64,000 bases of DNA from Lobulomyces angularis (GCA_027604685.1 JADHYX010000021.1:537-64536); one strand, 5' to 3'. Counted from the first letter of the stretch, positions 1 through 10,118 are shown. Program-made: numbers and translations. The notes: generated by a model from the sequence alone, not told the origin.

Positions 1-108
1 TTTTTTTATTTTTTTTTTTTGATTCCTTTGATCTTTTCTTTTTTTCCATTTCACTAAAATCTAATTTTTTTTTTTTTACTTTAGATTACACAAAAAATTA
101 AAATATAT

Positions 109-990
109 TTACAACATACCAGTTGTAATTAATTTTTCATCAATGTCATCATTTTCCACAGTTTTTCTTTTTAAACTAAGTTTTGTTTCGCCCTCCTTAA
201 TATCAGCATTCACATTGTTATCAAGTTCACCAAAAACTTCAACTCGTCTAATTTTTTCAACCTGCTCCACTCTCGCACCTTTTCGGGCTGTTCTTCCCTC
301 ACATGCCTCTAGCAACTCCTTGTCACTAACTTTGATAGAGTAATCCTTTTCAGTCTCTTCTATTTCAGCTGCAGTTTTACTTTTCACAAAACTTGAATAT
401 AAAAAGTTTTGCTTTTCATTTTTGACTTCAGCAATAGTCATTTCTTCTTTTTTTATCCTTTTTACTTTAGCATTAATTTTAATATCCTAAAAAAATTAAA
501 GAAATTAAATATTTTTAAATGAAAAAAAATTAAAAACATTTTGATAAACAAATATATATATTTTTTAATTATTAGTTTTATTTTGGAAAATTATTTAAAA
601 AAATTTTTTTAGATAGTAATACCCCAGTATCATCTTTCTCAATTATAATATTACTACTGGCTTTATTAAACGCATGATCCCTAGAAAAAAAAAAATTAAA
701 AAAAAGTTAACTTAACAACAATAAGGAAAAAAAAAAAAAAGTTTACCACCAAGCATAGCTCCAGTCATCCTTGTTACCAACACCTTTAGTATCATTCTTA
801 AAATCAACCTTTACGGCCTTTTTGATTCCATCTACAAAAAATTTTTAAAAAAAAAAAAATAATTTAAATTTGTTTCATACATATTTATCAAAACAATTTT
901 TTGTTTTCATTAAATACCTTGTTTTGCACCTAATCCGGTACCATCTTGCCAACCATATTTTAACATTTCATTTTTTGCAAATACACTCAT
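109..990 (-). CDS. GPATCH4: G-patch domain protein, GPATCH4-like
   Basis: Exons on the minus strand: 990-918, 831-747, 680-623 and 486-109, giving 197 residues with frames that close. The first 25 residues form a G-patch (KYGWQDGTGLGAKQ). It is followed by the family block GVGNKDDWSYAWWDHAFNKA and, further on, by NFLYSSFVK, which matches the conserved LLYxxFVK segment of GPATCH4/TMA23-type nucleolar proteins. G-patch proteins of this group activate DEAH helicases and act in ribosome or snoRNA biology (family knowledge). The C-terminal part is lysine and glutamate rich. The end is uncertain: a GT splice donor lies at 119-118, before the stop at 109. Splicing it to an acceptor at 55-54 gives a basic tail that stays open to base 1, so the true end may lie outside the window. 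It shares a 117-bp divergent promoter with the gene at 1108. Confidence 0.8.
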
Positions 991-1030
991 TGTATATTAT
1001 TAAATTTTAAAAAAAAAAAATTTTTTATTA

Positions 1031-1091
1031 GGTGCTTGTGCATTATCTTTCTAAACAAAACCCTAATTTATTACAAACATGTTTGTGTAAC
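1031..1091 (+). promoter_or_regulatory. Shared upstream element, copy A, with telo-box
   Basis: About 60 bp directly upstream of the HEPN-like gene. It aligns with the reverse complement of 2150-2091, sharing GTGCTTG, CATT.TCTTTCT, AACAAA, CCCTAATTT and GTGTAACAA blocks. Most differences are transitions. It contains AAACCCTAA (1058-1066), identical to the plant and yeast telo-box. Being repeated before two gene starts, it may be a core promoter or the remains of a duplication. Confidence 0.5.
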
Positions 1092-1107
1092 AAGAGGTGG
1101 AAAAAAA

Positions 1108-1639
1108 ATGAATATCATCAATCCTAGATATAGAACAAAACAGAATGTTAAAAACGATGTTTTATTTTTTGTTTCTAAAATTCAAGGTATTTTTTATTTT
1201 AATATTTAATTATTTATTTTGATCTTTTTTAGATAAAAATTGGAAAGAAAATGAACAAACAAGAAGAAATATATTTTTATGTTTAATATCAATTGGTGAA
1301 ATTGTAAAATATGTTAAACAATCAGATTTTGATTCTAATGATGGAACCGCTTTTATGAATTGGGATAAATTTGCTTCTCTATACAGAAAAATTAGAAATC
1401 ATTTATGTCATTATCCTTTTGAAGGTTTAAATTTTTTAGAATTGAATGAATCATTTCAAATTAGAAAGGATGGAGAACCAAATTTAAATCCAAAAGTAGT
1501 AGAAGTATTATATGATAAAAATTTTAACGTTATTGGGGTTGATGAAAATACCGGATTAACTTTAGTTAAAGGTATAAATGAATGTATAAGAAAAAAGAAT
1601 TTAGAAAAGTTAAAAATATATTTAAACCAATTGAAATAA
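1108..1639 (+). CDS. HepT/DUF86-like HEPN-domain protein (putative RNase fold)
   Basis: Two exons, 1108-1186 and 1233-1639, give 161 residues. The middle of the protein reads like the HepT/DUF86 branch of the HEPN superfamily: a helix with ISIGEIVKYV, then NWDKFASLYRKIRNHLCHYP. The HEPN catalytic signature Rx4-6H is present as RNHLCH. HEPN domains are all-helical RNases or RNA binders; the HepT branch is best known from prokaryotic toxin-antitoxin pairs (established knowledge). The remaining C-terminal 70 residues are not recognised. No nucleotidyltransferase (MNT) antitoxin partner is visible next to it; the convergent neighbour at 1667-2020 is a different, unknown protein. About 60 bp upstream of the start are repeated upstream of that neighbour. 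Assignment to HEPN rests on motif and local pattern only, so function is inferred. Transfer from bacteria is possible, though the gene has an intron and local base composition. Confidence 0.65.
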
Positions 1640-1666
1640 TATATTTTAATATAATTTTTAATTAAG

Positions 1667-2020
1667 TTAAAAAATTTTTGTCCAAAATTTATGTTCATAT
1701 TCATAATCATTCCATGTTTCCTTATCTCCAATTGTTACATCCACGGACCATCCATCAAAATCCTTAAAAAAAGCTAAAGTACCTCTCCAAAAATTTCTTT
1801 GTTCTTCAGATAGATCTTCAGTATGAATAATAAAAAATAAACGAGGTATTGCCATTGTTTTTTTCATAAAAACTTCAGATATCCAAGGTAAGTAAATCTC
1901 TTTATTATTTTTCATATAAGTTTCAACTAAATCCACTAACATTTAATATTTATCAATAAAAAAATATATAATAATACCTTTATCGCATAATCCAACAGGT
2001 GCAAAATTAGTAGCGTTCAT
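1667..2020 (-). CDS. Small protein of unknown function
   Basis: Two exons, 2020-1978 and 1935-1667, joined by a 42-nt GT-AG intron, encode 104 residues beginning MNATNFAPVG. The protein is soluble, acidic and aromatic-rich (FWRGTLAFFKDFDGWSV) with no signal peptide or membrane segment. I do not recognise the family. The join is supported because frame and codon use continue across it. It is convergent with the HEPN-like gene, whose stop lies only 27 bp away. The segment at 2094-2150 upstream of its start is a diverged copy of the segment upstream of the HEPN-like gene, in the same orientation relative to the start, suggesting related promoters or a local duplication. Confidence 0.6.
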
Positions 2021-2090
2021 GTAATTTTACAATTTAGCTCTATGTTTTTTATTTTTTTGAATTCGTTTTTGAAAAAATTATTAGACTCTC

Positions 2091-2150
2091 ATTGTTACAC
2101 ACAAAAAAAATTAGGGCTTTGTTCAGAAAGACAATGTGCAAGCACTATAG
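2091..2150 (-). promoter_or_regulatory. Shared upstream element, copy B
   Basis: Diverged inverted copy of 1031-1091, placed on the minus strand 70-130 bp upstream of the small unknown gene starting at 2020. The telo-box of copy A is changed here to AAGCCCTAA. A 63-codon plus-strand reading frame crosses it, but its sequence is explained by this element and by homopolymer runs. Confidence 0.5.
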
Positions 2151-2322
2151 GTACTAAAAAAAAAAAAAAAAAATATAATTTTAAAATAAATATATTCATT
2201 CTATATAAGTTTTTTTTGGTTTTTTTTTTATAGCAGTTTTTTTTTTTTAAATAGCAAAAAAAAATAAACTGTTCATTGAATTTAATAGACACTAATAATT
2301 AAATAGTAAAAAAAAAATTGTT
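2151..2322. other. Low-complexity spacer
   Basis: Poly(A) and poly(T) runs between the upstream element at 2091-2150 and the 3' end of the membrane-protein gene at 2323. I see no gene. Confidence 0.5.
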
Positions 2323-4128
2323 TTAAGAAAGGTAACCAACGTCATCAAAAATTTCCCTGGTGTTAAGTATTTCATTATTGTTTCTATAATCATTGACTGT
2401 GGAATTTGTTACATCTTCAGGTGAGCACCTTTCACCAATATCCTTATTTTTTTGATTTTTTTTTGAGTTAAAACTTCGATTCAAGTACATAGATTTGAAA
2501 TAAAAGTAAAACAAATTCAAATTTTCCAAAATTAGCTGATTTAGTACTATGCAACAAAAAAGCGTATAATATATTTGCAAGTCAGTTAGTTGCAGATTAA
2601 ATTTCACATTAAAAGTTAAAATTAAGTTGATCATGACAATACTCAAAATTCTGAAAGTAACTTTTAAAATTAAATTTGTTATCAACTTAAACTTCAAATC
2701 CTTTAACTGGTATAAACTAGCATTGATTGCGTTGTGAAAATTTAACTTAAATTCAAAGTAAAAATTAAAGATTAAAATCACCAGTGAAAAAAATATTGTA
2801 AGACTCAAGGAAAAAATTAGCAAGTTTATCAAGCTTATATGTTCCCCAAAACTGGAGCTCCTACCAGCAATGGGATTTGTTTGAGTTAAGAGTGAAGTGT
2901 AGCTGTTTTTTACTAAATTTAACAGTATGTGGGAAGAATTTTCCATTGACTTTTGTGAATTTGACTGCAGAAAGACATTGTCTTCAAGGACGGTAGCATT
3001 CTCATTTTGTACCCTTAAATTAACTGAAACCGCTGGCCAGAAGGGGATGTTTGTTGAAGGTGGTATCAGAGTGCCTAGTCCAGTGCTGTTAAAACGAGAA
3101 ACTATGTAAAGTTTTTCCAGAAAAATTTGAATAGCAACCAAAGTTACAGTTAACATAGCATGTAAAGGTAAATGCAGCATCCTCCAAATGTAGATTAAGA
3201 TGTCGCTAAATGGTGTGGATAAATAACCTTCTTCCTGTTCATCACCGCTTCCCAAGTAATGATTTATCTTTTTATTGTCTTCCGCTTCATAATCATTCTT
3301 TTTTTCCAGATATTTGTTTATTTTTTCATTTAACTCATATATAGTTTTTTTTGAACTTTCGGTAGTGATTATGGCTAAAGTAAAGTAAAATATCAGACTT
3401 GAGACTTCCAAAATCAATCTATTAAAGTCAAAAGCATTAAATCCATACTTATCGGGTTGACCCAAATTTCTTTCATACAAGTTTATCAAATTTGCTGCCA
3501 CAATAAACTTTCCCAGTAAGTTTAATTTAGATTTAACTTTTTTAAAATTTAAGGAAGTTTTTATCTCAAAATTGTTGTTAAGTTTTTTTTTTTTACTATA
3601 AACACTTACTTTGTTGTTTTTAAATTTTTTAAAAAAATGAAATGCTTTAAATATAAAAAAAGTCAAAACAAATTTAAAACAAACGTCGTAACCCAAAGCG
3701 ACCAGCCAATGGCTTAAATTTTTTTTTAAACTTGCATTAGAAATTAGTAAATTCAAATAAAAAACACTTGAGAGAAGGGTGAAGATACCTTCCACAACCT
3801 TAAATCTTTTATGCTTGTTAAAAATTGAAATTGCAAGTAAAATCTTTGTAAAGATTAAAATTATCAAAAAAAACTGGTTTGTATCGTTACTACTCGAAAA
3901 AACTGAGTTAGAAACATAGCTCAAAATGAAACATAGAATCAGCTGTAAAAAATTTAATATTATCTTATTATTTTTTTCCTCCTCCTCCTGTGTGATTATT
4001 ATGTGGTGAATTGAGTTAAAGAGGATTAAAAAGTAAAGCAAGTTCGTTGGTGTTGCAGGATTAGATCTGATTGATGCACTAGTCTTGACCAACATTACTG
4101 AAAACAAGAGAAGAATGAATTTAAACAT
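2323..4128 (-). CDS. Multi-pass integral membrane protein, unknown
   Basis: A single uninterrupted frame of 601 codons starting at 4128, unusual here because nearly every other gene is split by introns. The N-terminus is hydrophobic (FILLLFSVMLVKTSAS) and could be a signal peptide or first membrane helix. Roughly eight to ten further hydrophobic segments follow in two blocks: residues 25-260, then a long helix at WRMLHLPLHAMLTV (about 320) and a last group (about 435-545). Between the blocks lie a lysine-rich loop and an acidic loop (GSGDEQEEG). Several NxS/T sites lie in the 350-430 loop, which may be lumenal or extracellular. The hydrophilic tail carries acidic and tyrosine residues. The pattern of a membrane helix with LHLPLHA near an E recalls LtrA-type (low temperature requirement) proteins, but the match is weak. 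Function not assigned. Confidence 0.7.
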   Translation of the reverse strand: MFKFILLLFSVMLVKTSASIRSNPATPTNLLYFLILFNSIHHIIITQEEEEKNNKIILNFLQLILCFILSYVSNSVFSSSNDTNQFFLIILIFTKILLAISIFNKHKRFKVVEGIFTLLSSVFYLNLLISNASLKKNLSHWLVALGYDVCFKFVLTFFIFKAFHFFKKFKNNKVSVYSKKKKLNNNFEIKTSLNFKKVKSKLNLLGKFIVAANLINLYERNLGQPDKYGFNAFDFNRLILEVSSLIFYFTLAIITTESSKKTIYELNEKINKYLEKKNDYEAEDNKKINHYLGSGDEQEEGYLSTPFSDILIYIWRMLHLPLHAMLTVTLVAIQIFLEKLYIVSRFNSTGLGTLIPPSTNIPFWPAVSVNLRVQNENATVLEDNVFLQSNSQKSMENSSHILLNLVKNSYTSLLTQTNPIAGRSSSFGEHISLINLLIFSLSLTIFFSLVILIFNFYFEFKLNFHNAINASLYQLKDLKFKLITNLILKVTFRILSIVMINLILTFNVKFNLQLTDLQIYYTLFCCIVLNQLILENLNLFYFYFKSMYLNRSFNSKKNQKNKDIGERCSPEDVTNSTVNDYRNNNEILNTREIFDDVGYLS

Positions 4129-4305
4129 GTTGCTGTGTTATGAACTAAATTTTTTTTTTTTTTTTTTTTTTAACTTGAAAAAAATTTTAACTTTTTTTTT
4201 AACTCCGACATAAATTCTCTTTAAAAGTCAGAAATAATATTTAACCTCAGATAATAAAAAATACAATTCTGTAGTGACAAAAAAAGAAAAGAAAAAAAAT
4301 TGAAA

Positions 4306-5875
4306 CTATAAAGCTTTTCTGCATAATACTACATTAAAATTAAACAGTCCACTAATAAGAGATATTTTTCTTTCTACATCTACCACTGTGATAGTAGGGG
4401 AACTAATTTTCAAATTTTAATTAAAAAAAAAAATTGAAATCAAATTAATTCAATTACCTGATCAATTTACCATCGTCTGCAAAAACAATTTCTTTAGAAT
4501 ACTGTCTACCTAAAAATTTATCATTTGAAGTAGAGTTCGTAATTTTAACGGTTTTCCCTGAAATCTTATTGCTAAATGGGTCGGCTACATAGTTTCTGAA
4601 TTTAAGAGGATCTACAAGGACAAATCAAGTTTTAGATCGAAAAAATATATTATTTACCTGATAAACCCGTAACATAAATATCTCCTGTAAGATGTGAAAC
4701 AAATATATTATCCGCGTTCATTGGCTATAACAATAAAAATAAAATAAAAAATTAATACAACATTAATTTTTATTTTTTTATTTTTTTTTTGTTATTGCAA
4801 ACCATTGCTAAACTTTCAATTTTTCGTAAGTTGTTGTTTTGCTTTCTTTCAAATACTGTCAAAAAAGAACCCTAAAAAAAAAATTTTTTTTTCTTTTAAT
4901 AAAGGTTAGTTAATACAATTATATACCGTAGCTTCTGCAACATAAACTTTATCTTGATTATAATTGGTTTCTATTCCATTAGCATAAATTAAGTCTTTTG
5001 CTACGACTTTAAATTTAGAGGTTTCACCATCATAAAACACTACATAGCCATTTTTATAGCGCAAGTATATTTCTAAGTCCCTCTTAATACCTCTTGGATT
5101 TTTCAAATCGTTTGTAGCGTAAAAAGATCTAGGACCAACTAAGACGAGGCTATATCAGAACAAAATAATTAATTTAAAAAAAAATTAAAATTAAAAAATT
5201 TTCTACTTGTTAGGAGAAGTCAAAATGTCATTTTTAATAGTTTCAACATGCAAAACGGATGTTGAACCAACTTCATATTCAAATATTTCAATTACAGAAC
5301 CGGTTTTGCGGTGATTTATAAATGCTAGAACAATTTTTGAGTTAGGATCGCTTGGATCTAAAATAATGTAAAAAAAATAAAATAAAATCAAAGTCAGTAT
5401 TGTTTTTTTCTTGAAAACTAGCACCTTGCCAAACTGAAGAACCATGGCTGTGCAGTCCCTCCATATCAAAATTTTTAAAATTGAGTTTAATGAATTTTTC
5501 AGTTTTCAAATCAAAAAGAAAAATTCTTCCAGTTGCTTTGCCAGTGTTGTCGACTTTTGCAAGGGGTGGAAACCACTTAAATCTCTCTTTAGGGTCGTCG
5601 CAACTCATAAAAGCTATACCTAATGCTTGGTGAAAAGATATATCTTCACAAGCACCAGTATTTTCTTTTAAGAGTTCACAGTTTTCTCTATTAAAAGTAG
5701 AAATGCCCCACTGTGGACCGGCAATCTCCAAAGCAGTATAATAAAATCTACAATTTAGAAAAGGTTAAATAATAAAAAATAGTAGGATTTACTTTAAAGT
5801 TGGAGCAAGCAGGGCTAAGGAAAGAACAAAAATCGCTAAAGTAATGTACTTAAACGTAGAAGTTGAGGAAGACAT
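4306..5875 (-). CDS. Paraoxonase/arylesterase-like enzyme
   Basis: Eight exons (5875-5793, 5747-5425, 5357-5207, 5149-4927, 4871-4803, 4724-4658, 4611-4458, 4402-4306) give 388 residues; animal paraoxonases have about 355. A hydrophobic N-terminus (residues 9-26) looks like a retained signal-anchor, as in PON1. Family landmarks appear in order: CEDIS (calcium ligands Glu62-Asp63), GLHSHG (His129, matching the PON1 His115 region), FINHRKTGSVIEIFEYE (His151), VGPRSFYATND (Asn ligand), IYANGIE (Asn ligand), MNADN (Asp-Asn ligands). A Cys51 and a Cys near the C-terminus (LCRKAL) could form the conserved disulfide. The family is a six-bladed beta-propeller, calcium-dependent lactonase/esterase (established). 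Substrate cannot be told from sequence. Assembled from exon fragments because several in-frame stops lie in its introns. Confidence 0.85.
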
Positions 5876-6939
5876 GCAAGATACTATAAATCTATCTTTT
5901 ATATTTATGAGATATTTTTTTTGTTAATTATTTTTTCAGAAACATAATTTTTGATTTATTTTATACATTTATTTGTGGTTGCGGAGAATTTTAAATCTTT
6001 CAAAAAAAAGTCTCAGCTTAAAATTAAAATTAGATAAATGTAGGATCTTAAGTCAATGTTAAAAATTAGTATATGGAAAGAATCTATATCAAAAACTAAA
6101 TTTTTTAATTTTTGATTGAGCATTTAAACTTAAACTTAATTACTAAATTTCAAACCAAAAAATTTTTGTTTTAACTTTCTTTTAAAAAATCAGTATAAGA
6201 CATATGAATTGGTTTTCTTCTGTTATTGCAGCAAATTAGAAAGCTAACTTAATGAAAACAGTCTTAAGATCAACAAAAACCCACTTTACACTTTGTGGAG
6301 CTGATTTTTATTCTTAATAGTAGTTTGTTTCCATTAGCACATATTCAGCAAACTTTGTATTAAAACTCCTCTATTTGTATTCAAAGCATTTTTTTCTTAG
6401 TTTTTAAAGATTTTGTTGATACCTCAGAGTTTCTTTTTCATTCCTTTTTGCTTATCAAATTGTTAATTAGTCAATAAATTAACGCATCATTCAGTAGATA
6501 TAAACTTAATTTCCTCTCTTGCATTTACTTGTTTTTAATTACGTATCGTCGTTATCAATTGCAGATCTACTGGCTATTAATACCTAATATTCCTTACGCG
6601 TGTACTTCTTAATCATTAGAAATATACAGTGCCATTCATTATGAATATACCGGCTATTATTAAAAATGAGGAAGATGTAAGAAGTATTTGTTATACTTTG
6701 CTTAATACATCCTTTCAAATACAGTTCCAATGCACTTCAATTTCAACAACATCAAGTAAGAAGTTTGCATCAAACTAAAGTTTTTGAACCAGTCTCAAAA
6801 AAAGGCAAGCAGCTCTGACGCAGCATTCACAACAAAGTGGTTGGGGATTCACAACTTAAATCTTGCCCCAAAAAAAAGGTTAAAAAAAAAAAAAAAAAAA
6901 CTTTAATTTGTTTTACAAATTTTAACTTTTTTTGAAAGA
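5876..6939. other. Intergenic region between divergent genes
   Basis: About 1.06 kb between the paraoxonase-like gene (minus) and the elongase (plus). It is less homopolymeric than other spacers. The best reading frame is 46 codons from an ATG near 6639 (starting MNIPAIIKNEED). It has no recognisable domain and no convincing splice partner, so I do not call it a gene. No RNA gene seen. Confidence 0.5.
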
Positions 6940-8173
6940 ATGTCAAGTTTTTTAACTCAGGCACCAGTTGATTCATTCATCTTTTTAGGTGAAAAACTAG
7001 AGCAGTATTTAAACACGCTCCTGGAAAAACCTCAACAAGATCTCCACAGCTATTTAAATGGAACCTATCCCTCTGTTTTACAAACATCTACTTCCTTTTT
7101 GGAAAAAATTCAAAATCCTTTTTCAAAAAGATTACCTTTAATGAACCCTTTTCACGTTTTAGTTTTATGTTTAGCTTATTTAGTCATCGTATTTCTTGGA
7201 ATTCAAGTCATGTCCTTTTTTCCAAAATTCACTTTAAAAACCTTTAGTAAAGTTCACAACTTCTTCTTAATGACATTAAGCTTCTACATGGGTTTTAATA
7301 TTTTGAAAGAAGCTGGCCAACAAGGTTACTCCCTCTTTGGTAATCCTGTGGATCAATCTGAAAAAGGCTTTAAGGTATATATTTTTTCTTTTTTAAACTA
7401 ATCCTCTTATTTAATATGTTACTTTTTAAGATGGCTAAATTCCTCTGGCTGTAAGTGTCTCAAATTTTTTTTTTGCGTTTTATTAAATGAATTTTTTATT
7501 TCTAGTTTTTATTTTTCAAAACCATTTGAGTTTATTGACACTGTAAGGAAAAAGAAAAACAATTTTTTTTTTAATCTTTTTATTTTCTTTGTAGGTTATT
7601 ATGTTTTTAAAAAAAAATAATCGACAAATTTCCTTTTTACACCTTTACCATCATTCTTCTATTTTTGCTGTATGGTGGTTAGTTATTTTTTGGGCACCTG
7701 GAGGTGAAGGTAAGGAGATACAAATATTTTGTAAAAATTTTATGTTTTTTTTTGTTTTTAGCTTACTTCAGTGCCGCCTTTAATAGTTTTATTCACGTGG
7801 TAATGTACGGTTACTACTTGTTTCACTCATTTGGCATAACGCAAGTTTCCTTTATCAAAAAGTATATTACAATGATGCAAATGACACAATTCGTTTGTAT
7901 GATGATCCAGTCAATGGTTAACATGTATAAAGATTTTAATTCTATCGAATCCGTTGGAGGTAGCAGCTATCCATTCACCCTTTCTTGTGTCTTATTTTTT
8001 TACATGCAAACTATGTAAGCTTTTTTTTTTTCCTTCCAACTTCATTTACACTTTCTATTGTTTTTTTTAGGTTGGGTCTTTTTGCCAACTTTTATATGAA
8101 AGATCGCCAAAGACAAAGATTATTAGCTAGTCAAAAAAAGAATCAAGCGAGTGATTTAAAGAAAAAAAATTAA
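6940..8173 (+). CDS. ELO: ELO-family very-long-chain fatty acid elongase
   Basis: Six exons (6940-7374, 7431-7450, 7506-7542, 7595-7709, 7762-8014, 8071-8173) encode 320 residues. The condensing enzyme of the ER elongation cycle adds two carbons from malonyl-CoA to long acyl-CoAs. Diagnostic features are seen: KPFEFIDTVIMFLKK, the HxxHH box in FLHLYHHSS, the following FNSFIHVVMYGYY segment, and a final FANFYMKDRQRQR stretch. Several membrane helices lie between residues 70 and 290. The C-terminus is lysine-rich (KKKN at the end), suitable as an ER retention signal. Two exons are tiny, 20 and 37 nt, and were located by the need to restore the FYFSKPFEFIDT motif. Length is typical of the family. 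Chain-length specificity cannot be predicted. Confidence 0.9.
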
Positions 8174-8397
8174 ATTTTGTTTCATTTTTTTCCTTTAAAA
8201 AAAAAAGAAAAAAAAGAAGGGAAAATATAGCTTTGTGTTTGTTTCTTTTATTTTCTATATTTTTATTTTGATAATGTTTTTATTTAGTAATGATAATATG
8301 ATTTTTTATTTTTTTTTAAAACTCAACTTTATATATTACTAAAAGAAATTAAACTATTTTTTCTACAATTAAAAACGAAAAACAAAACGTTTTTGAG

Positions 8398-10081
8398 TTA
8401 TCTCCTTGGTTTACCCTTACTACCACTTTTTTTTGTGTCAACTTTTTTCTTTACACCACCTTTTTTATCTTCAGTTTTTCTTTTTCCTAGTTTTAATGGC
8501 TTTTCGCTTTCCGAAGTACTGTCTTTTGGTGCTGTAGTAAAAAATCCATCCAATCTTCCCTGGACTACAGTTTTGCGATTTTTTTTTAACTTTTGAACAC
8601 CTTTTCTCACTCTTTCTTCATTAAAATTTTTTTCTTTAACTAAAAAATCTACAACCCCTTCCTGTATACAAAAAAAAAGAAAAAAAAAAAAAATAACGAT
8701 TATAAGAATCAGAACTCAATTATACATTTTTTTATTATTTTTATTATTTACTTCATCTGGGTCAGTCCACTTTATATCGATATTGTCATCTTCCAAAATT
8801 TCAGGTTTTCTAAATAATTCTCGTGCTTCAGCAAATGGCCAATCTTCAGAAACAGGATGCTTTTTTTTATCAAGATTTATTAAAACTTTTTCTATACTCT
8901 TGTGCTCTTTAATTAAATTAAAGGCTCTAATAATAAAAAAATAAAATCAAATAAGAATATTTTATACTTATAAACTACCTATGAGGACCGATTCCCTTAA
9001 TAGAATCACAATAATCGCAACCTAGCAATATGCAAAGATCTATGAATTCATCCATGGTTACCCCTAACCCTTCTAAAACTTTGTCCAGATATATTTCCAT
9101 AATAGGCTCTTTTTTAGCTTCGCTAAAAGTCAACTTTCTCAATAAAATTGGTGTTGAAAAACACAGTGTATCCATATCTTCTGAACCAGACGCATAAACT
9201 TTTCCAGCTCTAGCCAGTGCTGCACACTGTGCTTCTGCTTCACAAGGAGCCTTATTTAATAAAATATCAATTAAGTACTATGTTAATTAAAATGAATGAT
9301 ACAATAATAAATGGAATGCCCATTAACTTTAATAATCTTCTGCATTCGTCATTGTGTTCCTTCGTTGCCTTCACTGTTCTTTTTTCAAATTTTTCCTGAT
9401 TTTCCAAGTTTCCTTCTTCAACAGCTATTTTTTTTTTTTTTTATAGTTATTTTTTGTTGGTTTTAACATTTTTAAGTCATTTCCAAAAAAGTAGAAAAAT
9501 TCTATTTGTTTTAACTTAAATTTTTATATTGGAAAAAACTTCATCAAAAAAGAATCTTTACTTTTTTTCCAAATAATTAAAATTCTTCGCTCAAATTTAC
9601 CCTAAATTAAAGATTACCTTCTTTTAAACTAGCCTCGTTTTCTTCCCTACGACCTTTTCGCTTTTCTAGTTCACCACTTTTAAGGGTTGGCGGTTTTCCG
9701 TCAAAAACATAAACGGGCTTAATGCCGTTTTCAACCATTCTAATTGTTCTGTAGAAGGTGCCCATCAAATGACTAAAAAGAGAATCAGTCAAATTGGAAA
9801 TTTTTCTTATCCTATTCATTAATGAAGTATAAAACTACCTTGTTGTTTCACCACTATCATCTGTCAATTGTTTTCCTTCAGTTTGCCTCACAGCAATGAG
9901 GAATTGGTATATAGACATTGACGCTAATTTGAAAAGGGAGTTGAAAATAAAAAAATAATAAAAGAAAATGCCCCTTACCATCAATAGCAATCTTTCTCCC
10001 AAAATAATTCTTAATTAAGTTTTCTTTGATAGCGTCTGGAGCGTGTGCTCTAATTAGCTTTGTCAAATCTTTTATTCCCAT
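8398..10081 (-). CDS. FEN1: Flap endonuclease 1 (FEN1/Rad27)
   Basis: Seven exons (10081-9979, 9923-9839, 9772-9618, 9424-9303, 9250-8979, 8926-8752, 8661-8398) encode 391 residues; human FEN1 has 380. It removes 5' flaps during Okazaki-fragment maturation and base-excision repair. All metal-binding acidic residues are visible: Asp34 ([12 protein letters not shown]), the Asp in [22 protein letters not shown] and [14 protein letters not shown] (the H2TH region follows). A PIP box, QGRLDGFF, lies near residue 350 before a basic lysine/glycine tail, so PCNA binding is expected. The intron at 9617-9425 is unusually long (193 nt). Its start is only 37 bp from the start of the divergent gene at 10119; the gap carries AAACCCTAA. 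Confidence 0.95.
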
Positions 10082-10091
10082 TCAATTGAGA

Positions 10092-10100
10092 TTAGGGTTT
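10092..10100 (-). promoter_or_regulatory. Telo-box in the FEN1/unknown divergent promoter
   Basis: AAACCCTAA on the minus strand, 11 bp upstream of the FEN1 start codon and within the 37-bp gap to the divergent gene. The same nine bases occur at 1058-1066 upstream of another gene. In plants and yeasts telo-boxes bind Myb-like factors and mark growth-related promoters (established there); a role here is inference from position. Confidence 0.4.
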
Positions 10101-10118
10101 TCATTAAAAAAAAATTTC

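Noticed and set aside
2042..2233. Plus-strand 63-codon frame and its minus-strand counterpart
   Set aside because: Explained by the duplicated upstream element and poly(A)/poly(T) runs; no family and no homologue-like composition.
6639..6779. 46-codon ATG frame in the paraoxonase/elongase spacer
   Set aside because: Too short, no motif, and no splice partner that extends it.
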